Under the pieces are notes generated by a model. The model made no database searches. It saw only the letters and a program-made list of their open reading frames with translations, and had not been told where the DNA came from. Both the position numbers and the translations under genes were made by a program. 64,000 bases of DNA, taken from assembly GCA_011050675.1 (NCBI GenBank), contig DRFI01000017.1, forward strand, positions 285,083-349,082, in the 5' to 3' direction. Origin of the DNA: Maribacter sp. (GTDB lineage: Bacteria > Bacteroidota > Bacteroidia > Flavobacteriales > Flavobacteriaceae). This document shows, in pieces, positions 9,370 to 19,016 of this stretch (position 1 is its first letter; the number at the start of each line of letters is the position of its first letter).

Positions 9370-9717
9370 ATGAAAAAAATTCTAATTATAGCCGTTATGG
9401 CATTGTCTTTTGGAGCATACGCTCAAGTTGATCCATCTTTTGTAAAAGAAGGAGATAAAGTAAAGGCTACCTATTTTCATGCAAATGGCGAAAAATCTCA
9501 AGAAGGTTACTTTTTAAACGAAAAGTTAGATGGACAGTGGAAAATGTTCAACGACAAAGGAGATAAAATTGCCATGGGTAATTATGAGAACGGTGTTAAA
9601 ACTGGAAAATGGTTATTCTGGGAAGGTGATGTAAAAAGTGAAGTAAGTTTTGACAACAATAAAATTGCTAGCGTTTCTAAAGTAAACTCTAAAGCACCTG
9701 TTGTTATTAATAAATAA
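9370..9717 (+). CDS. Secreted MORN-repeat protein
   Basis: The 115-residue product has a cleavable signal peptide (residues 1-18, ending GAYAQ) and three MORN/YwqK-type repeats with the pattern G-x-Y/W-x-N-G-K-x-x-G-x-W: FHANGEKSQEGYF, NEKLDGQWKMFNDKG and YENGVKTGKWLFW. Such short exported proteins are common in flavobacteria and the family has no defined activity; membrane association is usually assumed. The gene stands alone between its own promoter and a strong hairpin. Confidence 0.75.
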   Translation: MKKILIIAVMALSFGAYAQVDPSFVKEGDKVKATYFHANGEKSQEGYFLNEKLDGQWKMFNDKGDKIAMGNYENGVKTGKWLFWEGDVKSEVSFDNNKIASVSKVNSKAPVVINK

Positions 9718-9740
9718 CTCAACTAACACAAATAAAAAAA

Positions 9741-9772
9741 AGCCCGTATCAATTTTGATACGGGCTTTTTTT
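9741..9772. terminator. Strong bidirectional intrinsic terminator
   Basis: A 12-bp perfect inverted repeat AGCCCGTATCAA (9741-9752) / TTGATACGGGCT (9755-9766) is flanked by an A run on the left and a T run on the right. It can terminate the MORN gene rightward and the RND efflux operon leftward. Confidence 0.92.
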
Positions 9773-9796
9773 ATGATGATTATTCTTAAGGTATAA

Positions 9797-12700
9797 CTAG
9801 GCTACACCTTCTAGTTGTTCATTGTTTTCCGTGCTTTTGTTTCCCACGCTTCCAAACTTAATTTTAATACGGTACACAATATTAAATAATACCGGAACTA
9901 TAATTAAAGTTAAGAAGGTCGCAACGATTAACCCGAAGATTACAGTCCAAGCCAAAGGTCCCCAGAATACAACATTATCACCACCTATATAGATATGAGG
10001 GTTAAATTCTGAGAATAGCGAAAAGAAATCAATGTTGAGTCCGATTGCAAGTGGAATCAATCCTAATACGGTAGTAATTGCGGTCAAAATAACTGGTCTT
10101 AATCTAGCTTTACCACCAACGATCATAGAATCTGTTGCATCGTCAATTGTCAATAGATCACTATCATCCATTCCTAATCGAACTTTTTTACGATCCACCA
10201 AAATTTGGGTGTAATCGAGAAGTACAACGCCGTTATTTACCACAATACCTGCCAATGAAATAATACCCATCATTGTCATCATAATAACGAACGACCATCC
10301 TGTGATCATCAATCCACCAAATACACCGATGAAGCTTAAGAAAATGGCGATCATAATAATCAACGGTTTTGAAATACCACCAAATTGGAAAATTAGAATA
10401 AGCATAATCAACCCTAAACCAGAAAAGAAAGCACCTACCAAGAACGCTTGTTGTTTTGCTTGCTCTTCTAATTGGCCTGTGTAGTCAATTTTAACTGTTG
10501 TTGGAGTCCCTTCAAAACTATCCATCTCTCTTTGAATTTCAGCAACAATTGCACCGGCATCTGTAAAGCCAGGTTTTAATCCGGAGTAAATAGTAACCAC
10601 TCGTTTCCCGTCACGGTGTTTTATCGCACTAAACCCTGATGTATTTTTCTCCGTAGCTACTGCAGAAATAGGAATTTCCTTAATCTGACCATTCGCAGGA
10701 TCTCTAAAAATGATGTTCTGATTGAATAAGGCACTCTTATTATATCTTAAATCTTCATTAAATCTAATATTGATATCATAATCCTCACCATCTTCTTTAT
10801 AAACACCTGCTTTTTCTCCAAAAATAGAGCGTCTTAACTGGTTACCAACTTGACCTACGGCAACACCAAGTTCACCTGCCTTCTCGCGATCTACAATTAC
10901 TTGCATTGCTGGTTTGCCTTTATTTACATCAATCTTCAATTCTTCAATACCTGCAATATTCTTCGTATTAATGAAATTCTTAATGTCTTCTGCAGTGTTG
11001 ATCAATTCATCATAGTCGTTACCTTCAAGTTCAATGTTAATGGGGAAACCTGCAGGCGGACCATTGGCATCTTTCTCAACAGAAATGGCAACACCAGGGT
11101 ATATACCTTGTAGAGCAGCTTGAACTCTACCTCTTATATCTTCGGTATTTAAACCCTCACGATATTTGTATTCACTAAAGTTTACGGTTACTTTTCCTTT
11201 ATGTGGCATTTCTGCAGAAGAACCACCATCGGTAAGTGGGTTACCGGCACCTTCACCTACAACGGAAACGGCAGAGGTCATCATAAAGTTTTTACCGTCC
11301 TTTTGGTATTTAGGATCATCCATTATAGCGTAAACCTGACTCTCAATCTCTTTGGTGATCTCATTGGTTTTCTCTATAGATGTTCCTTCAGGATATTCTA
11401 CATACACATAGATTTCATTCGGTTTGTTGTCTGGGAAGAATTCAATTTTAGTACGACCGCTACCTACAGACATGCCAAATAACATAAATACACCAATCAA
11501 CATTAAGAATGTGACACCAAAATACCAATACACATTACTACCTCTTAAGGCATGCTTAAGACGTCTTTCATACCAATTCTCGAAACGAGACATGGTTCTC
11601 TTTTGAAACCTGATAGCTGAACCTTTTATAATGTATTTATAAGCCCAGAACATGATGCCTGTAAGAATTAAAACGGAACCTAAACCACGCATTGCGCCAC
11701 CGAAAATTAGAATCAAAGCTCCAAGAACTCCTAGAATAACACTCATTCTAATCAATTGCTTTAGAGTAAGTTCTTTCTCATCTGTACTCATGAATTTTGA
11801 AACTAACATAGAGTTCATGAAAATTGCTACGAATAAAGATGATCCTAAAACTACAGAAAGGGTAATAGGGAAATAGATCATGAATTGGCCGAATATACCT
11901 GGCCAAAGACCTAGCGGTACAAAGGCCGCAACAGTTGTCGCTGTTGATATAATTATAGGGTAGGCTATTTCACCAATACCTTTTTTAGCAGCTTCAGTTC
12001 TAGACAATCCTTCGTCCATTAAACGGTATACGTTTTCAACTACAACAATACCGTTGTCCACTAACATACCAAGACCCATGATCATTCCGAAAAGAATCAT
12101 AGTGTTCAGTGTATATCCAAGCCATGACAATATTACGAAAGACATGAACATTGACATAGGTATGGCGAAACCAACAAATAATGCATTTCTAAATCCTAAG
12201 AAGAACATTAAAACAGTAACTACCAGAATAATTCCAAAAATGATATTGTTTACCAAATCATCTACTTGATTTAATGTACGGGTAGATGAATCATTGGCAA
12301 TAGAAATATTTAAATCTGGCGGAAAGTATTCAGCTGTTTCTTTCTTTACCAATTCCTTTATTTTGTCAGCAGCGGAAATAGAGTTTCTACCAGCTCTTTT
12401 TTTCACATCAAGCATCACTACATTTTTCCCGAATTCACGGGCATAAGTAGTTTTGTCTTTTGACTGAAAGTTGATTGACGCAATATCTTTTAAATAAACA
12501 GCACCATTTTCTGATTTAACTACAAAATTGTTCAATTCCTTAGGGTCTTCAACTTCCCCTAGAATACGAATGGTACGTCTTTGCCCTACGGTTTTTAAAT
12601 TACCTGCAGACATGGTCATATTACCATTACTAATGGCACTGATAACATCTTGAAAGCTGATTTTTGCAGCCATCATTTTGTAAATATCAACACCCACTTC

Positions 12701-13297
12701 AACTTCTAAATCTTGTGCCCCTCGAATATCGGCCTGTTTAATTTCAGGAAGATCCTCTACTTCATCTTGTAAGTATTCCGCAAATTCTTTCAGTTTCTCC
12801 ACAGGATAATCACCTGTAAAGTTGATATTCATAATGGGAACTTCTTCAGAGAAATTCAAGTCAAAAACATTAGGTTCTACCTTGGCACCATTAAATGTTG
12901 GCCAGTCTTCACTTGCTTTTTCACTGTCTACTTCATCTTTAACCTTTTGCTTTGCTTGTTCAACCGTAATTTCCTCATCGAACTCTACAGTTAAAATGGC
13001 ATAATCTTCTTGCGACGTAGAGATTACTTCTACAACATTACTGATGTTCTTTAACCTATCTTCTAAAGGATCCGTTATCAGTTTTTCAATATCCTCGGCA
13101 GTGTTACCTGGGTAAGGTGTACTAATGTAGATTTTGGTCTCTATAATTTCAGGAAAATCTTCTCTGGGCATCGCCATATAGGCGCTAAATCCCAACCAAA
13201 GAAAAATGGCTATCATGACATAAATAACCGAAGGGTTATCAATGGCCCAAGACGATAGACCGAATTCTTTATCGGCGTTCTTTTGTACTTTGCTCAT
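9797..13297 (-). CDS. RND efflux pump, inner-membrane permease
   Basis: This 1166-residue protein is an AcrB/HAE1-type resistance-nodulation-division permease that uses proton flux to export lipophilic compounds through a tripartite complex. It has the two-fold RND layout: TM1 near residue 25-45, a large periplasmic loop to about 340, a TM2-TM6 block, a second loop at about 620-950, and a C-terminal TM block. The TM4 proton-relay segment reads GMLVDNGIVVVEN, so AcrB's Asp-Asp pair is Asp-Asn, and the TM10 segment reads VVNNGVVLLDY where AcrB has Lys. These substitutions are common in the longer Bacteroidota branch. It is the last gene of the tetR-tolC-adaptor-RND operon, six bases after the adaptor. 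Confidence 0.93.
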   Translation of the reverse strand: MSKVQKNADKEFGLSSWAIDNPSVIYVMIAIFLWLGFSAYMAMPREDFPEIIETKIYISTPYPGNTAEDIEKLITDPLEDRLKNISNVVEVISTSQEDYAILTVEFDEEITVEQAKQKVKDEVDSEKASEDWPTFNGAKVEPNVFDLNFSEEVPIMNINFTGDYPVEKLKEFAEYLQDEVEDLPEIKQADIRGAQDLEVEVGVDIYKMMAAKISFQDVISAISNGNMTMSAGNLKTVGQRRTIRILGEVEDPKELNNFVVKSENGAVYLKDIASINFQSKDKTTYAREFGKNVVMLDVKKRAGRNSISAADKIKELVKKETAEYFPPDLNISIANDSSTRTLNQVDDLVNNIIFGIILVVTVLMFFLGFRNALFVGFAIPMSMFMSFVILSWLGYTLNTMILFGMIMGLGMLVDNGIVVVENVYRLMDEGLSRTEAAKKGIGEIAYPIIISTATTVAAFVPLGLWPGIFGQFMIYFPITLSVVLGSSLFVAIFMNSMLVSKFMSTDEKELTLKQLIRMSVILGVLGALILIFGGAMRGLGSVLILTGIMFWAYKYIIKGSAIRFQKRTMSRFENWYERRLKHALRGSNVYWYFGVTFLMLIGVFMLFGMSVGSGRTKIEFFPDNKPNEIYVYVEYPEGTSIEKTNEITKEIESQVYAIMDDPKYQKDGKNFMMTSAVSVVGEGAGNPLTDGGSSAEMPHKGKVTVNFSEYKYREGLNTEDIRGRVQAALQGIYPGVAISVEKDANGPPAGFPINIELEGNDYDELINTAEDIKNFINTKNIAGIEELKIDVNKGKPAMQVIVDREKAGELGVAVGQVGNQLRRSIFGEKAGVYKEDGEDYDINIRFNEDLRYNKSALFNQNIIFRDPANGQIKEIPISAVATEKNTSGFSAIKHRDGKRVVTIYSGLKPGFTDAGAIVAEIQREMDSFEGTPTTVKIDYTGQLEEQAKQQAFLVGAFFSGLGLIMLILIFQFGGISKPLIIMIAIFLSFIGVFGGLMITGWSFVIMMTMMGIISLAGIVVNNGVVLLDYTQILVDRKKVRLGMDDSDLLTIDDATDSMIVGGKARLRPVILTAITTVLGLIPLAIGLNIDFFSLFSEFNPHIYIGGDNVVFWGPLAWTVIFGLIVATFLTLIIVPVLFNIVYRIKIKFGSVGNKSTENNEQLEGVA

Positions 13298-13303
13298 CGA
13301 TCT

Positions 13304-14470
13304 TTATTTTTTTATTTTAACTTTTTGACCATCTTTAACACTTCTTGCGCCTTCATTGATAATATGGTTTCCGTCCTCTAAACCAGATAAGACTTCTATA
13401 TTAGCACCTTGTGTTTTTCCTGTTGCAATGATTACTCTTTTTACGATTGACTCACCTTCAGCATTTGGTTCTTCTGCAACGAATACGTACTGTTCTCCTT
13501 CTGCATTTTCAGATATTATACTGGTTGGTATAAGTATGGCATCTTCGCTCGTGTAGTCGTTTATATTAACCTTAGCACTTAAGTTTGGTTTTATTTTACC
13601 TTCTTTATTAGGAACTGGTATTTCAGCTTCAAAAGATCTGTTTGAGGGATTAATGAAGTTACCTGTTTCTCTAATTTTTGAAACAATACTGTCACCCAAA
13701 ACCGGGAAGTAAACTACTGCTTCTTTCCCTTTAGTGACATTAGCTAAATAAGATTCTGGTACTTCAACCTCAATGTACATATTAGATAAATTTACAATAC
13801 GAAAAACCTCTGAACCTTGCCCAGGTGCAACTACGGTTCCTTGATCTTTAATTACCTTATCTATAATACCTGAAAATGGTGCTCTAATGGTAGATTTACC
13901 CAATTGACTCTGTGTTTGTGAAACCATATTCTCAGAAGCTTCGTAATTGGTCTTAGCTTGTAGATATTGAATTTCAGAACCAATGTTCTGGTTCCATAAA
14001 CGCTCTTGACGCTCAAAAGTAGTTTTAGCTAAAGCTGCTTGTGATTTTAATTGACTTAATTGGCTTGACATACCGCCATCGTCAATTGTAGCTAAAATTT
14101 GACCTTTAGATACTTTATCACCTTCTTTAACATATACTCTTTGTAGCGTACCTGGCATTTCTGGGTAAATTAGAACATTTTGCTTTGTACTAACATCACC
14201 TTGTAATTCTAAATAGTGATTGAATAACTCTTTTTTAGCTGTCAATGTATTTACTAATGGCAACTTCTCTTCATTACCTAAAACTGCAATCGCAGAGTCT
14301 AATGATTTAAGTTGCGTTTCAATTAGCTTTTGTTGAGTTGTGATTTCGTTCTTCTTGGCTCTTATAGATTCAAGATTCTGCTGCTCAATAATTTCATTTA
14401 CCGATTGCTCTCCTCCGCCGCAAGAAAATAGGCCGATGGTTGCAATTAATAATACTAGTATTTTTTTCAT
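13304..14470 (-). CDS. RND efflux periplasmic adaptor (membrane fusion lipoprotein)
   Basis: This 388-residue subunit bridges the inner-membrane pump and the outer-membrane channel. It starts with a lipoprotein signal (IGLFSC, Cys about residue 17), followed by a coiled-coil segment, the lipoyl/barrel-sandwich half VYVKEGDKVSKGQILATID, an alpha-helical hairpin (about 125-195), and the second lipoyl half STIRAPFSGIIDKVI. The C-terminal beta-barrel and membrane-proximal domains end at IINEGARSVKDGQKVKIKK. It lies between the TolC and RND genes with short gaps, so stoichiometric expression is expected. Substrate specificity is not readable. Confidence 0.93.
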   Translation of the reverse strand: MKKILVLLIATIGLFSCGGGEQSVNEIIEQQNLESIRAKKNEITTQQKLIETQLKSLDSAIAVLGNEEKLPLVNTLTAKKELFNHYLELQGDVSTKQNVLIYPEMPGTLQRVYVKEGDKVSKGQILATIDDGGMSSQLSQLKSQAALAKTTFERQERLWNQNIGSEIQYLQAKTNYEASENMVSQTQSQLGKSTIRAPFSGIIDKVIKDQGTVVAPGQGSEVFRIVNLSNMYIEVEVPESYLANVTKGKEAVVYFPVLGDSIVSKIRETGNFINPSNRSFEAEIPVPNKEGKIKPNLSAKVNINDYTSEDAILIPTSIISENAEGEQYVFVAEEPNAEGESIVKRVIIATGKTQGANIEVLSGLEDGNHIINEGARSVKDGQKVKIKK

Positions 14471-14495
14471 GATTGTATTTTTAATGATTGATTGT

Positions 14496-15836
14496 TTAGG
14501 CTTTCGTATTTAAAATAATTTCCAATTCGGTTTTTTTATTGATGACCTCTACCATTGACTGTAAGAACTCTTGTTGAGTTGCATACAATTGTGTTTGTGC
14601 TTGTCTTAGTTCAAAACTGGTAGCGAGACCTTCTTTATATTTTATCTGGTTCTTATTTTCTATACGTTCAGATAGCATAAGGTTTTGTTTTGCAGTTTCA
14701 TAATTATCGATGGCTAGCGTATAATTGTTCTTAGCATTTTCTAACTGTAATCTAATTTGTTGTTCGGCTTCGGTTAGTTGTGTTTTTGCCTTTTCTAAAG
14801 CAATTTTAGCACGCTGAGTAGTAGCACTTCTTTTAAATGAGCTAAAGATTGGTATGTTGAGGTCAAAGCCAAGAACAGAAGAATCAAACCATTCTTGCTC
14901 TCCGCTGAAAAAATCAAAACTTTCAGAATAAGCAGAGCTACCGTAATTAACAAAGGCATTTAGTGTTGGTAATGCACGACTTCTTGCCAATTTCCATTCA
15001 AAAAAGCGTTGTTCGTTTAAGTTTTCGGCTAGTTTATAATCAACATTGTCGTTAATATTAAAGTCTGTACCAAGAATACTTAAATCCATCTTAGATAGTG
15101 TTAAGTCTTCTAGTTCTTCTTGCAATTGGGTTGGTGCATTTAAATCTATACCCATGCTAACATTCAGCATTTGTAATGTAATCTGCTTAAGTCTAATTGC
15201 ATTCTGTAATTGATTTTCTATAGACGAAAGCGTAATTTGAAGTTGATCAACACTCTCTTCTTCTCCTAGTCCGTTTTCATACAGCTTAGAAGTTTCATAA
15301 AGATTCTTTTCAAGTGTAGCTTTGTTCTTCTCCAAGATTTCAACACTCTCTTCTGCCAATAGAACATTGCCGTAAGCCTCGACTACTTGTTTTCTTACGT
15401 CTAGCTCTGTTTTTTCCTTGTTGTTAGCGCTATAGCTTAAGAATGCTTTTGTCGCTTGAACACCAACTATATAAGAGCCATCAAAAATTTGCTGGGTTAA
15501 CGTTGCAGTTGCGGTAGCCGATTGTGGTTGAGAGAAAACTACTGGTATAAATTCCCCTGCTGCACCACCAACAAGTTCTGCTGGTAATAAAGTTACTGGC
15601 TGTTTTAATTGATTTTGATAGCCTAAAGAACCATTAATTTGCGGTAAACCGCCTGCAATAGTTTCCCATTTTTGTTTTTGGGCATCTATGATATCCCTAT
15701 TTGCATTAATGGCAGAATAATTGTTTTCTAAAGCAAATTGAATAGCTTCTTCTAAAGTGAAACTGTTGGTCTGCTCTTGTGAATATCCCAAGCTAATGCT
15801 TAGAAAGGTGATTAGTATTAAGAATTGATTTCGCAT
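14496..15836 (-). CDS. TolC-family outer-membrane efflux protein
   Basis: This 446-residue protein forms the outer-membrane channel of the tripartite pump. It has a signal peptide (ending GYSQEQ, about residue 20) and two outer-membrane-efflux-protein repeats of long alpha-helices with heptad patterning, starting with SFTLEEAIQFALENNYSAINA and ending with KEGLATSFELRQAQTQLYATQ. It begins one base before the tetR stop, so it is tightly coupled to the regulator. The periplasmic coiled-coil barrel would dock to the adaptor encoded downstream. Confidence 0.92.
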   Translation of the reverse strand: MRNQFLILITFLSISLGYSQEQTNSFTLEEAIQFALENNYSAINANRDIIDAQKQKWETIAGGLPQINGSLGYQNQLKQPVTLLPAELVGGAAGEFIPVVFSQPQSATATATLTQQIFDGSYIVGVQATKAFLSYSANNKEKTELDVRKQVVEAYGNVLLAEESVEILEKNKATLEKNLYETSKLYENGLGEEESVDQLQITLSSIENQLQNAIRLKQITLQMLNVSMGIDLNAPTQLQEELEDLTLSKMDLSILGTDFNINDNVDYKLAENLNEQRFFEWKLARSRALPTLNAFVNYGSSAYSESFDFFSGEQEWFDSSVLGFDLNIPIFSSFKRSATTQRAKIALEKAKTQLTEAEQQIRLQLENAKNNYTLAIDNYETAKQNLMLSERIENKNQIKYKEGLATSFELRQAQTQLYATQQEFLQSMVEVINKKTELEIILNTKA

Positions 15837-16442
15837 TTATTCTTGATTTGAATTGATGATTTTATTTAAAATTGATTTACCTTTTGGGGTAACGATACCT
15901 CTTAAGTGATACTCTAAAAATGAATCCATTAAATTAGAGATGGGAAAACGGTTAAGAGGAAATATGTTTTGGTCTTTAATACTGTTCATTCCAGTAAAAT
16001 ATATTCTAGCAACAAACTCTGGCTCTATATTATCTCTAAATAAACCTTGTGCTAGCCCTCGATCAACATTAGATAGTACACAACTGTGCATTTTATCAAA
16101 TTGCATCAGCTTAAGATTTTTATGGATTTTTGGATAATACTTCATAAGTTGATATTGAGGAGAACTTTTTTCATCATTTAAATGAGACATTACATACTTT
16201 TTTATCTCATATAGTTCTTCTATAGCGTTCTTGTCCATCGCTATTATTAAATCGATACCATTACTTAAATCGCAGAATTTGTTCATAACACAATCTTCTA
16301 CCAACGAAGTTTTATTACTATACTCGCTGTAAATGGTTTTTTTGGACATACCAATTTCATTGGCAATATCGTCCATGGTAATACTCTTAAAACCACGTTC
16401 TAAGAAAAGCTGCGAAGCTGTATCCCTAATTTTTTCTTTCAT
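15837..16442 (-). CDS. TetR/AcrR-family repressor of the efflux operon
   Basis: The 201-residue product has the TetR N-terminal helix-turn-helix: KIRDTASQLFLERGFKSITM then DDIANEIGMSKKTIYSEYSNK, with the recognition helix at about residues 30-40. The C-terminal ligand domain is unlike any I can name, as usual. As first gene of an operon with tolC, the adaptor and the RND permease, it is very likely an autorepressor relieved by a pump substrate. A 28-bp interrupted palindrome sits 22 bases upstream of its start. Confidence 0.9.
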   Translation of the reverse strand: MKEKIRDTASQLFLERGFKSITMDDIANEIGMSKKTIYSEYSNKTSLVEDCVMNKFCDLSNGIDLIIAMDKNAIEELYEIKKYVMSHLNDEKSSPQYQLMKYYPKIHKNLKLMQFDKMHSCVLSNVDRGLAQGLFRDNIEPEFVARIYFTGMNSIKDQNIFPLNRFPISNLMDSFLEYHLRGIVTPKGKSILNKIINSNQE

Positions 16443-16450
16443 AACGGGTA

Positions 16451-16491
16451 CAAATATAAGTCAGGAAACTTTAAAAACTATAAAAGTTTCC
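16451..16491 (-). promoter_or_regulatory. Promoter and palindromic operator candidate of the tetR-RND operon
   Basis: On the minus strand a TATATTTG -7 box lies at 16451-16458. Just upstream is an inverted repeat GGAAACTTT (16464-16472) and AAAGTTTCC (16483-16491) with a 10-base centre, followed by another partial AAAGTTTT unit. Position over the -33 region and symmetry suit a TetR dimer site. Binding is inferred. Confidence 0.5.
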
Positions 16492-16829
16492 AAAGTTTTA
16501 CAATTATTTAATGTTGCGTTATATTTTTTAATCATTGTTTAATGCTTCATTTCTAGCTATGTAGACTTGTTTCTATTTCTTCTCATCGAGTTTATCCTAT
16601 TGGTTTTATTTACGAATTCATTTCGGGTAGTACTGTTATGAGTTGAATTTGGATTATAGATTTTGAAAATTTTTAGGTCGGTAATTGTTTTCTTGATTAG
16701 ATGATCTTTGTCTGTAAAGACGGTGAGTTTGAAAGCCACTAAAGTATTATGTAGGTTTTTTATTTCAAGTAGTCTATAAAAAAGAACTGTTTGTAAAATA
16801 GGACGTATTTTTGTAGAAAATTGCTAAGA
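16492..16829. other. Intergenic region upstream of the prenyl synthase
   Basis: This 338-base AT-rich interval has no gene I can support. A TATTTTTG -7 box at 16806-16813 lies 16 bases before the prenyl synthase ATG and probably drives it with a very short leader; no good -33 box is visible. Confidence 0.45.
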
Positions 16830-17804
16830 ATGCACGCTATTAATGAGTATAGAGATGAGTTTATTACATATTTAAACTCTAAGAGTATTACTAAAGAACC
16901 GAGAAATCTTTATGAGCCAATAACCTATATTCTTGGGTTAGGAGGCAAGAGGTTAAGACCGGTTTTGGTTTTAATGACCGCAGAAATATTCAAAGCTGAT
17001 TATAGAAAAGCATTGGATGCAGCTGTAGCGGTTGAAGTGTTTCATAATTTCTCTTTAGTGCATGATGATATTATGGACGATGCCCCAGTTCGTAGAGGTA
17101 AAACTACTGTACACGAGAAGTGGGATATTAATACTGGTATTCTTTCAGGCGATGCTATGCTTATTATGGCGTACCAATTATTTGAAAATTATGAACCAAA
17201 TATATTTAGAGATTTGGCTAAACTTTTCAGTAAAACGGCATTAGAGGTTTGTGAGGGTCAACAATATGATGTTGATTTTGAGACGAGAGATGATGTAATG
17301 TTGCCTGAGTATTTGAAAATGATTGAATATAAGACAGCCGTACTTGTTGCTGCAGCATTGAAAATGGGTGCTATTATTGCAGGTGCATCAGATACTGCAC
17401 AAGAGCAGATGTATAATTTCGGATTGAACCTTGGTATTGCCTTTCAATTACAAGATGATTATTTAGATGTTTTCGGAGATCCAGAAACTTTTGGAAAGCA
17501 AGTTGGCGGAGATATTATTGAGAATAAGAAAACCTATCTATATCTAAAAGCATTGAATTCGGGCTCTGAAGTAATGTCAAAAGAGCTGGAGCATTTATAT
17601 TCTATACAACCAAAAGAATCAGACGCTAAGATTAAGGCAGTACGTTCTATTTTTGAAAAAACGGGAGCAGACAATGCTACTAAAGGAGCAATTGCCGATT
17701 ATACAGCTAAAGCTTTTGATGTTCTTGAGGAAATGGATATTGAACAAGAGAAACAAGACCTTCTACGTCAATTTGGTGAAAACCTTATGAATAGAACTGT
17801 TTAA
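16830..17804 (+). CDS. Polyprenyl (trans-isoprenyl) diphosphate synthase
   Basis: This head-to-tail prenyltransferase extends an allylic diphosphate with isopentenyl diphosphate. The two aspartate-rich motifs that bind magnesium-diphosphate are clear: VHDDIMDDAP (first motif DDxxD) and LQDDYLDVFGD (second motif), with GGKRLRPVLV near the N-terminus. The chosen ATG gives MHAINEYRDEF; a TTG nine bases upstream is in frame. Chain length (geranylgeranyl for carotenoids or a longer quinone tail) cannot be fixed from the motifs. It converges with the lycopene cyclase gene, overlapping four bases at the stops. Confidence 0.9.
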   Translation: MHAINEYRDEFITYLNSKSITKEPRNLYEPITYILGLGGKRLRPVLVLMTAEIFKADYRKALDAAVAVEVFHNFSLVHDDIMDDAPVRRGKTTVHEKWDINTGILSGDAMLIMAYQLFENYEPNIFRDLAKLFSKTALEVCEGQQYDVDFETRDDVMLPEYLKMIEYKTAVLVAAALKMGAIIAGASDTAQEQMYNFGLNLGIAFQLQDDYLDVFGDPETFGKQVGGDIIENKKTYLYLKALNSGSEVMSKELEHLYSIQPKESDAKIKAVRSIFEKTGADNATKGAIADYTAKAFDVLEEMDIEQEKQDLLRQFGENLMNRTV

Positions 17805-18943
17805 AAGAGACGCTTAAGCAGTGCTTTAATAAAAGGAGCTTTAGGGCAGGAATTTATATAAATGAGATCTTCCTTTAAGTTAGTTTTTTCATCTAAAAAT
17901 TTAAATACCATTTGTGGTTTTAGTGATTTGAAAATGGATTCAAAAATCACATGACCATTTCCGTTATCATGTTGCAGTACATCTAAAAAGAGCATGTCAT
18001 AAAACCAGAATTTATTTTTTAGCTTCATTTTCTTAAGCGGTGTTCCTTGCTTAATAAGTTGAATTAGTTTGGGGATTTTCTTAGCAGTACTCATTAGGGT
18101 GTAACCGGTACTTGGTTTTGCCCACCCGCCAGCGGTACCTATATATCGTATTCTATTGGTATGGTGTTCTCTAAAATCATATGCTGTCATAGGAATACTA
18201 CCAGCTTCTTTTTCAACAATTTCATATGTTTCGCATTGAAAACGATTCAAAATATATTCCTTAATTGCTACTTCGTACTCTTCTTTAGGTAATAATTTAT
18301 CTGAAAATAATGTGTATTCAATTAATGCGGTATTGTTGGAATAGGGTAGTACATACATAAACCGAGTATTACCTTTTTGAGGAATGGAAAAATCCATATA
18401 GGTAACCTCTGAAGCATTGAAAATGGGCTTTTCTGTTTTTATGACCCAACCTACAAAATGTTGTTGCAACACAGGGTATTTTTTTTGTTGGGTTGCCATT
18501 TTATAATTGAAAAGACTATTGAAAACATACTTTCCTTTATATATTTCAGCAGCCGTTTTCACGGAAACCTCTGTATTATCTTCATCAATGTTTACTACTT
18601 CATCAGTAATAAAAGTGATGTTTGAGCTGTCTTTGATTTTAGCTAAATAGTAATTGTAAAAATCGATACTCCTAAGCATTTTATAGGAGTAGGGGCTAAT
18701 GTTCGTTCTTTTTAGAACATCATCTCCTTGAAAATGAATAGAATCCCATTTTTTATGGACAATGGCCTCAAACTGACCATTACCTTCTTCCCAAAAACAC
18801 CAAGTGCGATCATTGGTGTTTTTTTGTTCTTTATCAAGAAGTAGAATCTTTTTACTATCAAAAAACGAATCGTTAAGCATAGCATCCGCTAGTAATAAAC
18901 CAGATGCTCCTGCCCCTATAATAATATAATCGTATTCGTTCAT
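17801..18943 (-). CDS. crtY: Lycopene beta-cyclase
   Basis: This flavoprotein cyclises the ends of lycopene to beta-ionone rings, giving beta-carotene, the precursor of zeaxanthin-type flavobacterial pigments. Residues 5-16 form the dinucleotide-binding motif YIIIGAGASGLL, and the CrtY signature NDRTWCFWEE follows at about residue 45. A second family segment, GTAGGWAKPSTGYTL, is near residue 270. The length of 380 is typical. No other carotenoid gene is adjacent, so the rest of the pathway must lie elsewhere. Confidence 0.9.
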   Translation of the reverse strand: MNEYDYIIIGAGASGLLLADAMLNDSFFDSKKILLLDKEQKNTNDRTWCFWEEGNGQFEAIVHKKWDSIHFQGDDVLKRTNISPYSYKMLRSIDFYNYYLAKIKDSSNITFITDEVVNIDEDNTEVSVKTAAEIYKGKYVFNSLFNYKMATQQKKYPVLQQHFVGWVIKTEKPIFNASEVTYMDFSIPQKGNTRFMYVLPYSNNTALIEYTLFSDKLLPKEEYEVAIKEYILNRFQCETYEIVEKEAGSIPMTAYDFREHHTNRIRYIGTAGGWAKPSTGYTLMSTAKKIPKLIQLIKQGTPLKKMKLKNKFWFYDMLFLDVLQHDNGNGHVIFESIFKSLKPQMVFKFLDEKTNLKEDLIYINSCPKAPFIKALLKRLF

Positions 18944-19016
18944 GACTTTTAAACTGTTTCAGGAACTATACTCCCTGAGAATTTCAAAAATACGAAATAG
19001 CAATTGTCTTTTGCGG

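Noticed and set aside
11424..11606. Several 60-90-codon plus-strand frames inside the RND gene
   Set aside because: They are shadows of a long, well-supported minus-strand gene.
16557..16739. A 60-codon minus-strand frame upstream of the tetR gene
   Set aside because: It is Asn/Thr/Arg-rich without a fold or family signature and lacks a promoter or ribosome site; probably chance in AT-rich DNA.
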